The notes beneath the pieces were generated by a model. It ran no database searches and had not been told where the DNA came from. It was given only the letters and a program-made list of their open reading frames with translations. A stretch of 64,000 nucleotides of DNA, taken from assembly GCF_014805685.1 (NCBI RefSeq), contig NC_060911.1, forward strand, positions 11,603,212 to 11,667,211, in the 5' to 3' direction. Every line of letters begins with the position of its first letter. Position 1 is the first letter of the stretch. Positions 33,601 through 42,505 of this stretch are shown here, piece after piece. The position numbers and the translations under genes are program-made. The stretch comes from Silurus meridionalis. Its lineage: Eukaryota; Chordata; Actinopteri; Siluriformes; Siluridae.

Positions 33601-33818
33601 TTTCTGGCCTTCTCCGGTTCTGCGGAGGTCCTGACCAGGTCCCGTTCGACCCTGGACGGACACCGGGATCCTCCTCCAAGTGCCCTGGCCCTCCGAGCGT
33701 CTGTGGGTTTGGGGCGTCGGGTGCCGCCCCTCGGGGGGGGGTAATGTCAGGGAACCACCTGCCACGCCCCCTTTGGTGGCTCTCTATGCCTCCGCTTTTC
33801 CTAGAGCTCCAGGTTTAA
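30618..33818 (+). CDS. Gag-repeat polyprotein of the pol-less LTR element
   Basis: A 1066-codon open frame. The ATG at 30774 (MDFPARFSGDRAEWGG) is a more natural start than 30618. Codons 54-80 and 133-180 look like a Ty3/gypsy capsid N-domain (WGGFIWSVGEYIYS and SYPTEADKIALHISLLSGES), separated by a 50-codon in-frame insertion copied from the 3' LTR and flank. From about codon 205 the protein is repeats: roughly twenty copies of a 10-residue unit like ESSAPLQDLQ, a block of RERDVVPPPG type, four exact ESSSPLHRVS units (32291-32420), five 20-residue units GDVSPQSSSSDDVSLPSFLE (32641-32940) and SSDGGVSPPG units (to 33060), then decayed units. It is Ser/Pro/Asp/Leu rich with no membrane segment. 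The frame ends inside the 3' LTR. Function unknown. Confidence 0.6.
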   Translation: MLPWSRRDPNLGWRIRCAAMKRRPSSASGKTRKPAAVSRGSCSAAPRPRDDVMDFPARFSGDRAEWGGFIWSVGEYIYSPLCVCSCVSLSLTLVLKLERAVLRLPPSVFARTLTNTHHQKLLNMNHLHIDSYSSSYPTEADKIALHISLLSGESLSLASELWSASGGEFGSCARFIRLLTRELGMVTADLHHLSPVTESTIPLQCLPKSSVPHQSFPESAPPSQDLRGISTLLQALHQALQDGSAPPQDLQEISALLQALQDGSTPPQGLQEILSLLQDLQESVAPPQDLQESVAPLQDLQERTALLQSFPDSSVPLQGFQDSPFLFQVVQESSAPFQVVQKSAALPQDLYKNAALPQDLYESTALPQDLHESAALPQDLHESLVLLQDLHKSSVLLQDLHESSALLQASTESSSLSQSVSESSSPLQSPEKSSVPLQSPEESSVPLQDLQDSSVPPRSFPVHSAQPQGCERDVAQPSGREGEVAPPSGQEKDVVPPPGRERDVVPPPHGLPEGDDSAHGLPEGDCLPHCSPGGEAMSQGSAPGEATSQRFSLPQSIPESSSPLHRVSESSSPLHRVSESSSPLHRVSESSSPLHRVSESSSLLQHVPPPSSTDGDVLPSCDSDGDVMPSSTSKDDVTPLSSSNGDVSPMSSAGDVSLLGTPAGDITPPSSSDGDVSPQSSSFDDVSLPSFLEGDVSPQSSSSDDVSLPSFLEGDVSPQSSSSDDVSLPSFLGGDVSPQSSSSDDVSLPGFLKGDVSPQSSSFDDVSPPGSSDGGVSPPGSSDGGVSPPGSSDGGVSPPGSFDGNVSPPGSSDGGVPPLNSTVDVTGPLDTTGVVFLLPGSTGCITRTPISTTDVAPIQTSPLGVCPTLIAAKGITQSQVSAVEVAQPRDSAAGAAWSLSDAGAVSLPPGSAKDVPSSLVSATGSSPSPVAAGAVSPAFVLAPIFTRGFAPILASAMSYAPFRTSAGSMVLSCAFGMGILRFLRFAWAVAPPRVLSGLLRFCGGPDQVPFDPGRTPGSSSKCPGPPSVCGFGASGAAPRGGVMSGNHLPRPLWWLSMPPLFLELQV
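30858..31007 (+). repeat. 150-nt templated copy of the 3' LTR end plus flank, inside gag
   Basis: Nearly identical to 34186-34335: the last about 100 nt of the LTR (to CCTGACA at 30959) followed by 48 nt (AATACACATCATCAGAAGCT onward) that lie outside the LTR at 34288-34335. Its length is 150 nt, a multiple of three, and the gag frame stays open through it. Confidence 0.85.
31232..33060 (+). repeat. 30-nt and 60-nt coding minisatellite array
   Basis: The period is 30 nt over most of the array and 60 nt at 32641-32940, where four 60-nt blocks are almost identical. Because the period is a multiple of three, other frames are also open for long stretches (for example 31100-31909 plus, 31438-32232 minus); those are shadows of the repeat. 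Confidence 0.95.
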
Positions 33819-34287
33819 TCACGCACACCTGGAGCTCATCATCACTCATGCCTCCACTCTCTCTGGAGCTCCAAGCATAATCACGCTCACCTGGGGTTCA
33901 TCATCACTCCACCCTGCTTCTATATAAGCTCCTCATTCACTCCCAACCCCCGTTCGTTATTGAATGTGTTGGACGCTACGTACTGGTTGTATGGGTTGTT
34001 TGTTTTGTGCTTATGTCTATGTCTTCCGTTCCGTTCTGTCCGGACTCCACAATCCCGTACCGGACGCGATTCACCTCCCCGCGCATCTCGGGTCAGCTAG
34101 CGCACCTCGGACTCTCTCAACATAAGGACTGCCGTGTGCTTGTGCTTGTATGTGTGTGTGTGTGCGCGCGTGTGCGTGCCTGTGTGTGTGTGTGTGCTCG
34201 TGTGTCTCTCTCTCCCTCACGCTTGTATTAAAACTCGAGCGAGCTGTACTCCGGCTTCCGCCTTCTGTTTTCGCTCGCACCCTGACA
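33745..34287 (+). repeat. 3' LTR of the pol-less element
   Basis: Begins TGTCAGGGAACC right after a run of nine G plus TAA, and ends CACCCTGACA. TATATAA (33921) is a likely TATA box and a TATTAAAAC word near 34227 may be the polyadenylation region. Confidence 0.85.
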
Positions 34288-34600
34288 AATACACATCATC
34301 AGAAGCTTTTGAACATGAACCATCTACACATAGACAATCCCCCTTGTCGAGTGTTATAATCAAACTAACATTAATCCAACAAAAATTAACCTAATAATCA
34401 AATATAGAACTTATTAGATACAATAGAAGTAGTTTGATAAAACCTATTTAACCTATATGTTAATCAAGCCTTTATTTACACCAAGTGTAAGTAAAATAGT
34501 AATAATAAGGTATTTACATGTGTGAGTAGGATAGAGTCTGACTGAATGTTATAAGTGTGTGGAATAGACAAAGAAGGACAGAAAATGACCTTGAGGGAGT

Positions 34601-35028
34601 TTAAGCATTTTTATTGGGATAACAAGGCATGTGGGCTACTGCAGGTGCAGGAGACATGAAGGAGTAGCTAGGCCCAAGGCCGGGTGAAGGCGCAGGAGCC
34701 CGGTGGCTTGGCAGAGCAACGGGAGACGTAGGGGAATAATCAGTGGGAGACCAGTGTGAAGGATAGGGAGAAAACAGTGGTGACATATCAGGGAGGCAGG
34801 AGCCTTCGCTGCAGTTGTTAAGGTCAGGAGAAGTCTGTGTGCCCATGTTGCGCGTAGAAGTGCTCTGCACAATGCGAGGAGGCAGAAAGGGATTCTCTGG
34901 GACAATTGGGCTAGAGAGCTGGTCAAGAAATTGAGTAAGCTCAGCGGCAAGTGAGGAGAGCTGGAACTGGCGGGATTGTCTGCGAAGAATACCCATCGGA
35001 GACGATCTAGGAGGTCTGCGTGGTGGAG
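34601..35028 (-). CDS. Candidate two-exon gene, exon 2 (Pro/Ser/Arg-rich protein)
   Basis: A strong acceptor on the minus strand (TCTCTTTTGCTCAG, AG at 35029-35030) precedes 428 nt that are open to TAA at 34601. An AATAAA (34610-34615) overlaps the coding end. Joined to exon 1 (35289-35397), the phase fits exactly. The exon-2 part starts with a basic Pro/Arg stretch (PPRRPPRSSP), then LRRQSRQFQLSSLAAELTQF, a possible leucine-rich segment, and a Ser/Pro-rich end with Tyr. A second frame is also open across the whole exon (34636 up to 35118). I do not recognise the family. It may be an accessory gene of the adjacent retrovirus-like remains or an unrelated host or transposon gene. Confidence 0.4.
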
Positions 35029-35288
35029 CTGAGCAAAAGAGACCAACAGAGATAAGATGTTAGACAGGGTAAAATCACGGTGACTGTTGGGCGCAGGCAA
35101 AGGATAACACACACTCAAGAGAAGATTCTATACACTATGTAACAATCAGTTCAGAATGCACAACTAAAATATAACCTGGGCACTAAGTAATATAATCAAG
35201 CACATGTATACAGGCAATCTATAACTCAATTCAATAAAAGTAGAATAGCAAACAGCATTATAAAAAAAGAATAAAGCATAACACTTAC

Positions 35289-35397
35289 CCATTGCAGTTG
35301 CAGGAAGACAAAATAGGCCGCAAAAATGGTTGTTCACACTTGAAAGACTGAAGCAATGTATGGTTGGGTCCAGAGAAAAGAAGGGCTTTATACTCAC
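35289..35397 (-). CDS. Candidate two-exon gene, exon 1
   Basis: From the ATG at 35395-35397 the minus strand encodes 36 residues starting MSIKPFFSLDPTIHCF and ends in ATGG/GTAAGTG, a near-perfect donor. The single leftover base pairs with the two-base start of exon 2 to make an Ala codon and keep the frame open. An alternative ATG four bases upstream gives a frame that stops soon after splicing. The intron is 260 nt (35029-35288). The predicted protein is 178 residues in total. Confidence 0.4.
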
Positions 35398-35399
35398 TC

Positions 35400-35694
35400 A
35401 TTTTTTAAATATAAAATCAGAAAAAGGCCGAATATAAGGGGAATTGGAAAAAACAAAAACTCCAAATATGGTGTTGTTTTGAGGAATGAACACCAAGGCC
35501 AAAGATAAGGGGAATGGAAAAAAAGAGGGCAAGTTCGGAAAATAAGGGGAATTACTCAAGGTGAAGGACTTATATAAAAATATCATTTTTGATGTGCTGT
35601 TCATTTTGATGTGAAGTACCCATCTTCTCTTGCATGGAATAAAGAAATTTTGCTTTTACTCATCCAGGACTGTGGATCCTTCATTGGCGGTTTG
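35400..35694 (+). promoter_or_regulatory. Possible retroviral LTR (U3-R-U5), plus strand
   Basis: Three or four copies of an ATAAGGGGAAT word (35436-35555) look like U3 enhancer repeats. TATATAAAAA follows at 35571, then GGAATAAAG (polyadenylation) at about 35636, and the block ends CCTTCA before TTGGCGGTTTGTG, a primer-binding-like start. The left boundary is unclear and there is no second copy in the window. Confidence 0.3.
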
Positions 35695-35776
35695 TGTCAA
35701 TTACATTTGTGTTTTTTTCTAGAATTGGCTGGGCATTATTGGGAATCCTCTGAGCAAAGAATCCACCCTCGATGTG

Positions 35777-36419
35777 TCACCTTAGAGACAGGCTCTGAGT
35801 TCTGACACCCTCTTCCAGGGCCGTATCTAAAAGATCGGGCCTACAAGCGGTCTCTTGTTTAATGTGTTTAAGGCAATCATGTGCGTTGTCAAAACCATCT
35901 AAGTCAATATCGTTTAGCAGATCACGCAAAGCTACTACAGCTGAATGCGGCTGAGAAGAAGGCTTAATAGTTAAGTTTTCCCTTGCCAAGAGCGTGGTCT
36001 CATAACCAGATCTACGTTGTGCTGTCATATGTTGTGTGTTGAGGTTGTGTAAAATAGCTGTTACCTGATGTGAGGTGTACAGTATCAAAGGATGTGACAG
36101 CACCGTTTTCTCAGCATCCCGGACCATCAGAGCTTGCCACTGCACGCAAGCACGAGGGCAACCCTTGTGCTATCTTGTCTAAAGATTTGGAAAGATACGC
36201 AACAGGGCGATATCTGTCACCGTGTTCCTGGGCTAGGATCCCCGCAGCCATACCACTACGTTCGTGCACATATAGGTGAAAAGGCTTAGCATAATTCGGC
36301 TGACGAGTCAACAAAACCTTGAGGAAGATGTGTCCAGGTGAATTGACGTCCCCTATAGGTAAATGCGAAAAGCGTCTGCGTCTCTGAGGCCAAAGGGACA
36401 CTGAAAAAAAAAAGAACAA
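35777..36419 (-). pseudogene. Retrovirus-like RNase H region of pol
   Basis: Two overlapping minus-strand frames carry retroviral pol blocks: the connection/RNase H entry with PFHLYVHERSG and RPVAYLSKSLDKIAQG (36111-36419), and LSHPLILYTSHQVTAILHNL (35777-36145). They are shifted against each other, and nothing resembling integrase or envelope follows. These are remains of an old endogenous retrovirus, closer to gamma/epsilon-type retroviral pol than to gypsy in wording. Confidence 0.7.
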
Positions 36420-36426
36420 ACATCAA

Positions 36427-36615
36427 TCACAGTAAAAAAAAACTGTGAGTCGCTGGTATAGAGTTAACAATAGTAGCTACATCGGGCACCAAAGGAGCTA
36501 ACGGAATAACTAATTTATTAATCTGACGTAAATCTTGTGTTAGCCTCCAGCATTTTTTATCTGCCTTCAAGACGGGATTAATCGGTGTGTTATACGGTGA
36601 ATGTGTCTCGATCAA
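36427..36615 (-). pseudogene. Retrovirus-like RT N-terminal fragment
   Basis: Encodes SPYNTPINPVLKADKKCWRL and QDLRQINKLV, the fingers of a retroviral RT. It stops before the catalytic box; the palm is deleted between here and the RNase H part at 36419. Confidence 0.7.
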
Positions 36616-36619
36616 AACA

Positions 36620-37034
36620 CCTTTTTTTGTCTTTTCAAAATGTCCGTTTTTCTTTAGTTCCTTTTCACTTTTCTCTCACTTTTTTTTCTTTTTTTTTCTA
36701 AACAATTAATTTTTCATTTATCTATTTTTTTCGGGCATATAAATTATCGTGGATTCTTTTTGATACTTCAGACAATATCACCTATATTAGACAGACCATA
36801 AAAAACGTCTTACATCTAAGGTGAGGAAACCAATGTCGCGACGAAATCATCCCACCAAAGGAAATTATCATTAATTAAACAATTAATGCATAACCAAGAC
36901 ACGAAAACATATGCAGCCCTATTGGCTGGCATACAGGACAATCCCCACAAACAAGGAAGTATCTTAAAACTTACCTTGATGCGTGATTTCCCTTTTTGGA
37001 TATTGCCGAAAGTATCCCACTTCTGACACCAAAA
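36620..37034 (-). other. Untranslated leader-like stretch
   Basis: T-rich plus-strand sequence with no supported gene, between the LTR at 37035-37392 and the RT fragment. On the minus strand TTTTGGTGTCAGAAGTGGGA directly follows the LTR and looks like a primer-binding region. Confidence 0.45.
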
Positions 37035-37392
37035 CTGTTCGATTTTTATCATGCCCAAACGAAACTTAATTCTTGGAGAGGTTTTCCATACGATCTGCGA
37101 TGCCCATAGGCCTTTCTGATCAGGGAAGAATCACACCGCACACAGCAAATGCTTCCTCTTCAGTTTATTGCAGGCAGTAGAACGTATATATACTCATACA
37201 GAGAAAAAAAACCTGACCTAGTTGTTTCCTGTTTAGACAAGAGGATATACTAGCCGGAGATGTGTGAGTCCAGATAAGGACTCCCTGTTTACCTTACAGA
37301 CTAACATCGTAAATATTCTATAGACACTGAACAGACAAAGGAATGTATGTGAAACAGTGTGAAAACCATCTTAAAACTAACAGTCTGTTACA
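37035..37392 (-). repeat. LTR, minus orientation
   Basis: Read on the minus strand it starts TGTAACAGACTG and ends TCGAACA, with GTATATATAC as TATA box and CAATAAACTG as polyadenylation signal. A purine run (GAGGGGGGG) lies four bases before its start, and a primer-binding-like TGGTGTCAGAAG follows its end. It thus looks like a 3' LTR to the element on the right and a 5' LTR to the one on the left. Confidence 0.7.
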
Positions 37393-38403
37393 TATGCCCC
37401 CCCTCACAAAATAAACGTCCCTGTTTGTATGCAAAAAAAAAAAAAAAACATCAGGGAGAATACGTAAAAAAACCCAAAAATGACAGATCATAAACAGCAA
37501 TGTATGATGAACATAAAACAAAGCACAGAACCATTTGACAACATCCCACTTAAACTGAGAAAAACATTCATATCAATACAGAACAAAATCCTGCAAATGG
37601 CCAGGAGGTCTACAAACTCTCCCAATCCTACTAAAGCTAGGTTCTAGCCTCCCAACTGAACACTGTGAGTCCGCCAAAGCATCCAGATCTTTTTGGAAAG
37701 GAACACAGTCCTCCCTACAGAAGACATCAGATCCCATGGGAAATGGTCCAGGCTGTGACAAGGGGGAAATGGGCAATGTGTCCAGCCGTACCCTGTCATA
37801 ATGCACTACTTGAGCCCTCTCAGCATTGTCAAAAGGGGTTTACAATCCAGTAAGTCAGTCCAGGTTCACCACATGAATCCAAGATTTGCACAACTTTATA
37901 CGGTCCCTTCCGAAGGGGGGCCAGCTTTATGTGACTCTCCACCATGTTGTGGAGCCACACCATGGCACCTACATCATAAGGTTGGTGATGCAAGGAAAGT
38001 CTTGGTACAGTTTCTGACGGTCATAAGCTGCCTCACTTTGCATCCGCGCACTGCTAAAGGCAGAGTTCAGTTTCATCAGCAGTGAAAGAACAAACTCACC
38101 ATGTGACTCTGCCATCTGAGAGTCAAGAGCATGGGTGGGTAACAGTACATTGACAACTCGTGCTTCCTGACCGTGGGTCAAAAAGGAAGGAGTGAAATGA
38201 GTGCTGGAGTGAGCCGTGGTATTGTAAACAAAAGCCACGTTATCACATAACATCACATAATCATCTCACTTCTCTCCATAAGTCAAAAGTGTCTTAGCCA
38301 GTTGATCAATCAGAGTCCGATTAAAGCGCTCAACCATGCCGTCTGATTTTGGGTGGTAAGGTGTGGTGCGAGTCTTTTTAATGTTCAAAAGATGGCAGAC
38401 TGT

Positions 38404-38898
38404 CTAAACCACTTCCGCCTCAAACTGACGACCTTGATCTGAGTGCAAAGTCCCTGGTACGCCATGAAGCAGAACATAGTCCTTAAACAGACATTGTGCC
38501 ACCGTCTGTACAGACTGGTTAGGTAAAGCATACAAATTGACAAATTTGGTTAAATAGTCCTCGATGACCAGCACATACCGGATACCTTTCGAAGTGGTAG
38601 GCAGCTCCAAGATGTCCATAGCCACTCTTTCAAATAGTTGCACTGACTGAGAACCACCCATCGGCGCACGTTGGGCTGGAACAGGACTACGCCGCATCTG
38701 ACACGCCTTGCATTGCTTACACCATGCTTTGATATCCCTGTACATCGAAGGCCAGTAACAAAATTGTCTCGCCCGTTCCCACACTCGCTCAGAAGAGAAA
38801 TGGGCAGAAGCTGGTGCACCATGCAGCTGTAAAAGAATGTCAGATACCAGAGCAGAGGGAACAATCATTTGAACCACCAGATTCCCGTGAGTGGGCAA
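38404..38898 (-). pseudogene. Gypsy integrase zinc and catalytic core
   Basis: 165 open codons. The zinc part has CYWPSMYRDIKAWCKQCKAC with the Cys-x2-Cys pair. The core has FERVAMDILELP (first Asp) and GTLHSDQGRQFE (second Asp). The Glu-containing part would follow but falls after a stop at 38403. Confidence 0.8.
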
Positions 38899-39014
38899 AA
38901 ATTAACGGCATAACAGTCCATCAACAATAGAAAGATGATTAAATTCAGTCCAGAACTTACGTAAGCGCCAAGAAGCTCCCTGTAACCTCCACCTGGTCTT
39001 ATGGATTGAGCCAC

Positions 39015-39512
39015 CTAGCCTAACACAGTCGAAATACCAGGGTCAGCGTGCTGCATAGCCCTAATGTCTGGTACAGTGTATGAAAAAGTATTAAAATGAG
39101 ACCCGCTGTCCGAATTGCTTAGTGAGTACACGGCAGCCTCATCACCAGTAGAATCAGAGACATCAGAGGAACACGGAATGTCAGTGTCCGTTCGAGCAGA
39201 ACTCACCACGTTCACATCCAGTACTCCCTTACCACTTGGCCCTGCCTTACTCAAGCTGGGTGACTCAGGGCAGCGAGAAAGTGCATCCGCATTCCCATCT
39301 TTGTGTACAATGACCCAATTCAAAGGGTATAGCTCCAGGATCCATCTACCACTTCTGCCTGTTGGATGGTGGTCTGTGATAATGGTAAATGCAGTAAGTC
39401 CAATGTAATGCTTAAACTCCCGTACTGCCCACACAACAGCCCACAACTCCTGATCAAAGGTGGCCCAACACCTCTGCGTGGAAGTCAGTGTCCGGCTGGC
39501 ATATGCGACCAA
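39015..39512 (-). pseudogene. Gypsy RNase H domain
   Basis: Reads VAYASRTLTSTQRCWATFDQ, ELWAVVWAVREFKHYIG and ITDHHP, then NADALSRCPES. This is the second half of the RNase H fold, where the Glu of the ELWAV block and the Asp of ITDH are active-site candidates. Confidence 0.8.
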
Positions 39513-41140
39513 TTGATCCAGTCCATCTCTGTCCTGGGCAAGAACTGCTCCAACTGCATTGTTGGACGCATCAGTGTAAATTTTAAACTGAATTTTAACT
39601 GAAGTCAGGCAATATCACTACAGGGTCAGATGACAACACACTTTTCAAAAGGTTAAATGATATGTCACATTCAGGAGTCCACATAAAGGAGACATTCTTC
39701 CCAACAAGTTGGTTCAGCGGGCCACAAGTTTAGAAAAGCCCTTAACAAAGCGTCTGTAATAGGAACAAAGTCCCACAAAGGCTCTCACCTCAGAAGGAGA
39801 ATGGGGAACTAGCCAGTTCAAGACTTTCTCAGTGTTCTTAGGATCAGGCTGGAGACTACATGGACCAGAAAAACCACATGATCTCTGACAAGGTGGCATT
39901 CTCAAAAATATCCAGACTTGGAGAAGCAACAAACAGCAACAAGCAGACTGGATTCTTGAAAACATGTCCTTGAGGCTCAACAGTTCTGTAAATGTTTTGT
40001 TATAAATCAAAATGTCATCGAGATATACCATGCAGATGTGCCACGGGAGCTCTCTGAGAACTAGCTCTATCAAACGTTTAAATGTGGCAGGAGCGTTGCA
40101 AAGACCTATTAGCTGGACCGCCCTTGTCCTTTAGTAAAGGCCGTCTTCTCTTGATCCTCCTCTTCGACTTCCACCTGCCAGTAACCGTAAGAGAAATCCA
40201 AGCGTGCTAAACCACATCGCGCCTGCTAATGCGTCCAAGATGTCAGTCACAAAATGCAAGGGATGCGAGTCTTTAATAGTCACACTGTTTAAGCATCTAT
40301 AGTCCACACAAAAACAGCAGGCGCCACACTTCTTCTTCACTAAAACAACTAGTGTTGCCCATGGGCTACAGCTTTCCTCAATAACGCCATCTGCTAGCAG
40401 GCCAGTCACTTGTTTCTCCATCTCAACTTGTTTTCCTGGAGCTGCCACCCTGCTTAATAGGTGCTTGCTCACCCGTTCTGATGTGATGTTTTACAAGTTT
40501 ACATTTACTGCCATACTGTCTGGACAAGCTAATGATATCTTTGTACTCCAAAAGTAATGACGAAAGTGAAGCTTTCTCAGACACAGAAATAGTTGACTCA
40601 ACCAGCGACACAGGAGGGATATCACTGGGAAAGGACACGGTTGCTATATCCACTGAAACATGGAATGGCTGAACATCGGAGTCATCATAAAATTCACCCA
40701 GGTGCATGTTCTCCTTCAAGAAAATGTCCTGGGTTTAAGATCCGAGTTTTAGTAAGTCCGTTGTGAACTGTGCCTACCGTGTGAGCAACAACTAGGCTGG
40801 AAGAATCCGCCACATTGGGATCCAGATATCCAACAAAGTCACTTGTTAAGCGAGCTGTATTCGGCAAGCATACTTTAACAGGCACCACAGACTGAGTAGA
40901 GGTAAGGTCATAGCAGTGGCCAGCGAAACATTGCAGCACCTGGGAACAAAGTCTTTGCTGGTAAGGAGAGGAACTGAGATGTGCCACAGTTGTAGCTTAG
41001 CACAGCTGAGGTCCAACAAAGCATGATTCCTCAATAGAAAGTCCCAGCCTAGCAATACAGTTTGTGTGGTCTCTCTCAGCACATGAAACACATGCTGCCA
41101 TAACTCAGTGCCCAGCTGAAACATTATTGTGAGAGTATCT

Positions 41141-41274
41141 ATTTTTTTTTTCTACTGCGCTCCCCGTTTTTCTTCTGCACTTTATTGGCTATAGGTGAAG
41201 CTACCGGGTAGCTGGAATGGAGGCCTGGGGAAAAAAAGGACCAATGATGAGCAAGAGCCGACCAGAGGAGGCGG
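41141..41274 (+). repeat. Gmr1-like element: 5' LTR, first part
   Basis: Matches the 3' LTR from about 53828 (both have CTGGGGAAAA…AGGACCAATGATGAGCAAGA and AGCCGACCAGAGGAGG). The first about 15 nt of the LTR (TGTTACGTGTC…) are altered. It is interrupted at GGCGG by a BEL/Pao element and resumes at 49261. Confidence 0.85.
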
Positions 41275-41943
41275 TGTAGCTAACCCCTAGCCAGACAATG
41301 GTGAAGCGTACTGATGTTTCAAAAAGCCTTTATTTTGTGTTCAGCCGTCAGCCTTTCCTTTGCGAAACACAAAATCTACCTTTCCTTGATGAGAAACCTT
41401 TTCTTAGTGAAACACCGTAAGAGCTACAGAACAGATAAATAACAAATAAAACAATCAGCTCTTACAAACATAAACATGAATAGCCATTCAAAAGAAACCC
41501 CCTGTGATGTCACACGATGATGTCACAGATGTGGCAGTGACAACAACACATTAAAAACACTTCACAGTTAAATAGATTAACCAAAATATTAATACATATA
41601 CACATCAAACAAATCAATCATAGTACCTTGTTCCTGCTCCAGCTAGGTGCTTATTTATCCCTTACTTTCCTTAAGAACCTTGTGCTTAATTATCCCTTAC
41701 TTTCCTTAAGAACCTTGTACGATTTCAGAGCATTTAAGCGACATGACTTTCCTTTACCATGGTGTACGTCACACTAACTAGTGGGGGGCAGAGTCAAAGG
41801 ATTATACCGTAAGGGGGCGGGGCTAAAAGACAATACCGTATGGGGGCGGAGTTAAAGGACTATACCGTATGGGGCGGAAGAGACCAAACAAAATGGAGCT
41901 CAAAATCATTACCTTACTAACTCTTTTCTAAGAGTTAGTTACA
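41275..41943 (-). repeat. BEL/Pao 3' LTR (left in the window)
   Basis: 669 nt. On the minus strand it starts TGTAACTAACTCTTAGAAAA, whose first part can fold into a hairpin (CTAACTCTT / AAGAGTTAG). A purine-rich TGATTGGTGGGAG precedes it as polypurine tract. Confidence 0.88.
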
Positions 41944-42104
41944 CTCCCACCAATCATGAGTGAATAATGGGACGTACACAGACTACATTAAGCACGAATG
42001 ATTTAAACTGAAAATTTACCTTCCCGAAAACCGTATAAGTTTCCAAAGTTGGAAACTTAGCAACGACTATGTACTATTATGCACTATAGAGGGAAGGAGC
42101 AGAT

Positions 42105-42503
42105 TTAATTAGACTCCAGCAACAGAACGAGCTTCTGGATTGGGCGCTCGACTTCTGATAACTCGTGAAGACGCTCCCCTTTTTTGCCAAGCTTACGGTC
42201 ACCAAGCTGGAGTTTAACTCTCCGTACAAGTCCGTCTTTGTCAGTAGTGACCTTTGAAACTCTACCCAATCTCCACTCATTCCTCTGCAAATCCTCTCCT
42301 TTCAGGATTACGATATCTCCAACTTGTAAATTCCTTCTTGGAGCATGCCAGCGCTGTCTAAGAGCTATGTTGGCGAGGTATTCCTTTCGCCATCGACTCC
42401 AAAACTGTTCTGCAAGGTATTGAACTTGTCTCCACCTTTTCTTGCCATACATATCTTCTCTGATGAATTCACCTGGAGGAGGTAAGGCCCGAACAGATTT
42501 CAT
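42105..42503 (-). pseudogene. BEL/Pao pol C-terminal domain (DUF5641 type)
   Basis: 132 open codons with FWSRWRKEYLANIALRQRW and LQVGDIVILKGEDLQRNEWR, LGRVSKV, typical of the domain that ends BEL/Pao polyproteins. The stop is at 42105, close to the polypurine tract. It follows the integrase in a shifted frame. Confidence 0.85.
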
Positions 42504-42505
42504 TG

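Larger units (their letters stand above)
30204..34287 (+). mobile_element. Pol-less LTR retroelement with gag and a long repeat ORF
   Basis: A truncated 5' LTR (30204-30557) and a full 3' LTR (33745-34287) bracket 3.2 kb. The internal region has a capsid-like gag N-part, then only tandem repeats, then a tail (SGAAPRGG plus a G-run) that matches the end of chromovirus pol just before the LTR (SGAAPGGG at 28350). No protease, RT or integrase is present, so it would need enzymes from a relative. The 5' LTR lacks its first 190 nt, so no target duplication can be tested. Confidence 0.75.
37573..41140 (-). mobile_element. Ty3/gypsy element, pol part (minus strand)
   Basis: In minus-strand order: protease-like block (LLGWDFLLRNHALLDLS, 40846-41124), RT fingers (40131-40719), the intact catalytic box MVYLDDILIYNK with RAFVGLCSYYRRFVKGFSKL (39714-40073), RNase H (39015-39512), integrase (38404-38898), its C-terminal domain (37969-38256) and a tail (37573-37806). 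Adjacent frames are shifted or stopped. The gag part of the same element lies at 54503-55086, on the far side of a later insertion. Confidence 0.85.

Noticed and set aside
34636..35118. 160-codon Leu-rich minus-strand frame
   Set aside because: Overlaps exon 2 of the candidate two-exon gene in another frame. Its Leu/Pro bias is what a shifted Ser/Pro-rich coding sequence produces, so it is mentioned as a curiosity but not called as a gene.
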